This document shows positions 61,328 through 64,000 of a DNA stretch of 64,000 nt, one piece after another (positions within the stretch are counted from its first letter, which is position 1; the number at the start of each line of letters is the position of its first letter). Position numbers and translations under genes: made by a program. The stretch is from positions 1-64,000 of the forward strand of contig CALGAM010000250.1 of NCBI GenBank assembly GCA_937951935.1, given 5' to 3'. The notes under the pieces were generated by a model. It saw only the letters and a program-made list of their open reading frames with translations, made no database searches and was not told the DNA's origin. The DNA is from an uncultured Micromonospora sp. (GTDB lineage Bacteria > Actinomycetota > Actinomycetes > Mycobacteriales > Micromonosporaceae).

Positions 61328-61632
61328 CTCGGCACGCTCGTTTCGGTTCGGCAGGCAACCGGGGTGGGACGCCGGGTCGACCGGGGTTGGCCGACGGCCG
61401 GCAGGGGGTCGTCGGACCGGCACGGGGCCGGGACGTCGGTACGCGCGGCGAAGGCTGAGGGACCGCGCCCGGCGGTGGTGGGTCGACCGTCGTGGCGTTT
61501 CCTGGTGGTGCGCGGGTGCGTGGGGTGAGCCGGGGTTGTGGGCCGGGACGGCCTGTGATCCGGCTGTGGGTTCCACCTCGGCGCCGGGCCGAGCAGGAGG
61601 CGGCCTGGTTCAGGTCTCGACGTCGTGGTCAT
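61324..61632 (-). CDS. Pro/Thr/Arg-rich small protein coupled to the methyltransferase gene
   Basis: 102 residues from ATG 61632, with GGAAGGA about 10 nt upstream. The composition (Pro, Thr, Arg) is close to that of non-coding high-GC frames. However, the stop overlaps the methyltransferase GTG by 4 bp, like the other junctions in this chain. Either a disordered small protein or a translated leader. Confidence 0.35.
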   Translation of the reverse strand: MTTTSRPEPGRLLLGPAPRWNPQPDHRPSRPTTPAHPTHPRTTRKRHDGRPTTAGRGPSAFAARTDVPAPCRSDDPLPAVGQPRSTRRPTPVACRTETSVPR

Positions 61633-62040
61633 CGGGAGGGTTCCTTCCCGTCGGAGGGGGGTTGTCACGGCCTGCCGTACCCGCGGGTGGGCGCCGCGAC
61701 CGGCTGCGACGGCGGCCCGGGATCGCGACGGCAGGCTGTGCCTGCCGCCCCCGGTGCCGGGACGTCGCGGCGGTCGATGCCGTCGAGACACAGTTATGGC
61801 CGGGTCACGGGGTGTCGACCACCATCGACCTCGACAACCGACACCTCGGTCGGCCGGCGTCAGGTGTGGCCGGCCGGAACCGTCGACGCCCTCCCCCACG
61901 TCGTACACGTCGGCTGCTCCCGGCGGCGACCTCCGGCCGGTTCCCCACCCCGCCTGGCACCCCACGCGCCGGGAGTGGGAGGGGGTGTCCCACGCCGTCC
62001 GCACACACCCCGGAGGGGCGTGCGCGGTCCTGGTGCGTGG
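61633..62040. other. Gene-free region
   Basis: Between the Pro-rich small protein gene and the tetR stop. All open frames have shadow composition. An A+T-richer patch around 61790-61830 (containing CATAACTG on the minus strand) is the best candidate for the promoter of the minus-strand chain. Nothing else recognised. Confidence 0.4.
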
Positions 62041-62709
62041 TCAGGCCGTCGCTTCGGAATCCGTGCGGTGGCGGGTGGGACGCAGCAGGCGCAGCGCCCG
62101 GTCGACCCGGATGGTGGGATCGATCACGGGTAGTCCGCGCAGTGTCCCGGCGAGCAGCTGGATGCCGGTCTCGACGAGCACCGGGATGGTGAACGGCTGT
62201 CCGGCGCGTAGCCATTCGACGGTGAGCCGGTCGATGCTCTCGCTGAACGCGCGCATGAGCATGGCGACGGCGGGCTGCTCCGGGTCGAGTCCGAGCAGGA
62301 GGCACGTGTCGCGGATGCCCTCGCAGCGGGCGGCCTCGAACTCCGCGACGGCCTCGGGGGTGCCCGCCCGCGCCAGGATCAGGTTCAGCGCCAGCTCGGG
62401 GTGGGCGGCCAGGTAGCCGAAGTGTTGTCTCCAGTGGACGCGCAGGCGCTCCCCCGGCGGCAGGTCCGGGTCGGTATCCGCGAGGGTTCCGAGGTTGCGC
62501 CGGGCCTCGCGCAGGGTCGCCACGTACACGCCGTGCTTGTTGGCGAAGTGGTGTGCCAGCAGGCCCTGGGACACACCGGCGGCGCGGGCGATGTCGCCGA
62601 CGGTCACCTCCGCGTACGGCCGGCGGGAGAACAGGTCGGTGGCGACGGCGAGGAGTCGCTGGCGGGTCTGCTGGGCGGCGGCCTGTCGTCGGGTGAGTGG
62701 TGCGGTCAT
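62041..62709 (-). CDS. TetR-family repressor
   Basis: 222 residues. HTH at about 15-60 (QTRQRLLAVATDLFSRRPYAEVTVGDIARAAGVSQGLLAHHFANKHGVYVA, a textbook TetR DNA-binding domain). The ligand-binding half is of the TetR_C type with HPELALNLILARAGTPEAV. ATG 62709 has GGGACG upstream. It faces two perfect TTGAACGC-GTTCA palindromes and the remnant of an SDR gene, so its original target seems to be decaying. Confidence 0.9.
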   Translation of the reverse strand: MTAPLTRRQAAAQQTRQRLLAVATDLFSRRPYAEVTVGDIARAAGVSQGLLAHHFANKHGVYVATLREARRNLGTLADTDPDLPPGERLRVHWRQHFGYLAAHPELALNLILARAGTPEAVAEFEAARCEGIRDTCLLLGLDPEQPAVAMLMRAFSESIDRLTVEWLRAGQPFTIPVLVETGIQLLAGTLRGLPVIDPTIRVDRALRLLRPTRHRTDSEATA

Positions 62710-62731
62710 CCGTTCATCGTCCCACAGTTCG

Positions 62732-62745
62732 TTGAACGCCGTTCA
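62732..62745. promoter_or_regulatory. TetR operator copy 1
   Basis: TTGAACGCCGTTCA, a palindrome with arms TGAACG/CGTTCA, 22 bp before the tetR start. The same motif recurs 29 bp downstream. Confidence 0.7.
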
Positions 62746-62760
62746 GTGACACCAATCTCA

Positions 62761-62775
62761 TTGAACGCTGTTCAA
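62761..62775. promoter_or_regulatory. TetR operator copy 2
   Basis: TTGAACGCTGTTCAA, near-perfect palindrome and repeat of the first copy. Two copies between divergent genes strongly suggest binding by the adjacent TetR protein. Confidence 0.75.
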
Positions 62776-62788
62776 CGAGAGGCGTACG

Positions 62789-63103
62789 GTGTCACCAACG
62801 GAGTTCACCGATACGGGAAGGTGGGCGCGCCGTGGCCTGACCGGGGTGGCCGCGCTGGAACTGGGCGCGGACAACATCCGGGTCAACGCGATCCACCCGG
62901 GTCAGACCGACACGCCGATGACGGCGGGGGGGTCATCGACACCGCACGGTGCCCTCGGGCGCGTCGGCCTGCCCTCCGACGTCGCCGGCGCCGTGCTGTT
63001 CCTGGCCGGCGACGACTCCGGCTTCGTCACCGGTGCCGACAGGGTCGTCGGCGGTGACCTGGCGGGCGCGGCGGACTGGGCCTCCGTGCCCGAGCGGCGC
63101 TGA
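62789..63103 (+). pseudogene. C-terminal remnant of an SDR gene
   Basis: About 104 codons. From RRGLTGVAALELGADNIRVNAIHPGQTDTPM onward it matches the last third of SDRs (helix after the active site, NAIHPG, the closing GxVVGGD-like end). The cofactor motif TGxxxGIG, the NNAG motif and the catalytic Tyr-x3-Lys are absent. Just before the match the sequence reads TDTGRWAR where YxxxKWAxRGL would be expected. The missing 450 bp upstream is replaced directly by the TetR operators, indicating an internal deletion. Confidence 0.75.
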
Positions 63104-63181
63104 ACCACCACAGGCAGCCAGCAGCACGTCTGCGACGGGTCCGGTCCGAAGCAGACGACGACCCCGGGGGGAGAGGGAGAG

Positions 63182-63504
63182 ATGAGCATCGACACGCGTC
63201 TGCCGGTACCGGACCACGACGACCCGATCTGGACCGCCGCCAACGCCTTCGTGGTCCGCGACGCCGAGGGACAGGTCAAGCTTGCACCCGCCACGGGTTC
63301 AAGAACACGGGCACCGAGCCGGGCAGGCTCCTGGTCTTCTTCACCCCCGCCGGTGCCGAGAGGTTCTTCATCGACCACGGCGCCGACCCCGACCCGTCGG
63401 GCGCGCTGCTGCCGCCGTGGACCGACGAGACACTCGCCGCGATGGCCGACGCCCTCGACGCCCACCGGATGATCCTGCTTTCGAGGGAGGGCGACTGGGC
63501 CTAG
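63182..63504 (+). pseudogene. Broken cupin-like gene (deletion/frameshift near 63285)
   Basis: From ATG 63182 (with GGGAGAGGGAGAG upstream) the frame reads DTRLPVPDHDDPIWTAANAFVV, then degenerates after about 63285. In a different frame the sequence continues as TRHGFKNTGTEPGRLLVFFTPAGAERFF to a TAG at 63502. That is the typical C-terminal part of a cupin domain (metal His followed by FxNxGxEPxRxLVxxTPxGxExFF). Neither frame alone gives a whole domain, so a deletion with frameshift is likely. Only the very start and the C-terminal third remain. Confidence 0.7.
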
Positions 63505-63541
63505 CTGTCCTGCCGGCCGGCGGCGGCCCGCGACCCGGGCC

Positions 63542-64000
63542 TCACCGCCGGCCGGGCTCCCCGACGGTGGCGTGGGTCAGCCGGGCGTTGGGGTCGGCGC
63601 CGAGAGACAGCGGCGAGGGCGGGACGTCGGCGCGGACGAGGAGGTCACCCACGGCGGCGATCATGGCGCCGTTGTCGGTGCAGAGCCGGGGTGCGGGGAC
63701 GCGCAGGGTGATGCCGGCGGCGGCGCAGCGCTGCTCGGCCAGGGCCCGTACCCGGCTGTTGGCGGCGACGCCGCCGACGAGCAGCAGGGTGTCGACGCCG
63801 TGGTCACGGCAGGCGTCGACGGCCTTTCGGGTGAGGGTGTCGGCGACGGCCTCCTGGAAGGACGCCGCGATGTCGGCGACGGGTGGCGGGCCCGGGTGCC
63901 GTTCGATCCAGCGGGCGACGGCGGTCTTCAGGCCGGAGAAGGAGAACCGGTAGGGCGGGTCGCCGGGGGCGGTCATGGGGCGGGGGAAGGCGATGGCGGT
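63542..64000 (-). CDS. tsaD: tRNA N6-threonylcarbamoyladenosine transferase TsaD, C-terminal part
   Basis: The gene runs off the right edge; about 152 C-terminal residues are present, in frame to position 64000. TsaD/Kae1 motifs: AFPRPM, YRFSFSGLKTAV, ASFQEAVADTLTRKA, LLLVGGVAANSRVRAL (nucleotide-binding region) and RLCTDNGAMIA with the metal-ligand Asp. The enzyme installs t6A at position 37 of ANN-decoding tRNAs with TsaB/TsaE. The upstream neighbours that would confirm the tsaE-tsaB-tsaD order are outside the window. Confidence 0.95.
   Translation of the reverse strand, partial: TAIAFPRPMTAPGDPPYRFSFSGLKTAVARWIERHPGPPPVADIAASFQEAVADTLTRKAVDACRDHGVDTLLLVGGVAANSRVRALAEQRCAAAGITLRVPAPRLCTDNGAMIAAVGDLLVRADVPPSPLSLGADPNARLTHATVGEPGRR

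Noticed and set aside
62880..63465. Minus-strand gene at 62902-63465 opposite the SDR/cupin remnants
   Set aside because: Shadow composition. The plus-strand SDR and cupin matches explain the region better.

Overview
The window is about 72-75% GC by eye, with GTG starts, GTGA/ATGA start-stop overlaps, perfect GC-rich hairpins between convergent genes, and DtxR/IdeR-type iron boxes. This points to a high-GC actinomycete. Gene content (MbtH-dependent NRPS, Methyltransf_19, many small overlapping genes) fits Micromonosporaceae best, but that placement is inference.

The left half (about 738-29590) is one iron-regulated siderophore locus. A heterodimeric ABC exporter pair (777-4354, +) converges on a minus-strand operon of a siderophore-binding lipoprotein, a 5,915-residue NRPS and MbtH (23507 down to 4404). 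Diverging from it are two FecCD permeases and an ATPase (23920-26977, +). Beyond these lie a divergent ornithine/lysine N-monooxygenase (28399-27032, -) and a hydroxyornithine-type formyltransferase (28631-29590, +). Four iron boxes (738, 23773, 23841, 28503) cover every promoter of the set. The NRPS reads A(MT)-T-E / C-A-T-E / C-A-T / C-A-T / C with no thioesterase. Together with the tailoring genes this predicts a tris-hydroxamate tetrapeptide related to erythrochelin, foroxymithine and coelichelin, with an N-methylated first residue and probable release as a diketopiperazine.

From 29800 to 37023 lie ordinary genes: an SDR, a septum-formation-like protein, a secreted purple-acid-phosphatase-like enzyme, a NicO metal exporter with a secreted partner, and a TetR repressor facing two alpha/beta hydrolases. 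At 37200-42216 a tightly overlapped minus-strand operon encodes an ACP, a complete ketosynthase, a ketosynthase-like protein without catalytic residues (CLF-like), and a fusion of a benzoate-CoA-ligase-like adenylating enzyme to a type II thioesterase. This looks like a compact type II PKS-like system whose product I cannot name.

From 42637 to 57186 the genes are mainly secreted, membrane or RNA-modifying: DUF4190-like, SMP-30/MRJP-like, M23 peptidase, Trm11-like and Methyltransf_19 methyltransferases, TrmH-type rRNA methylase, FAD oxidoreductase, UlaG-like hydrolase, DedA protein, membrane phosphodiesterase and a metallophosphoesterase. From 57322 to 61632 there is smpB and a chain of small, poorly characterised, translationally coupled genes, including an endonuclease/exonuclease/phosphatase-like protein lacking catalytic residues. 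The right end has a TetR gene facing decayed SDR and cupin genes, then the C-terminal part of tsaD running off the edge. At the left edge a 122-residue unknown protein lies under a perfect actinobacterial SOS box.
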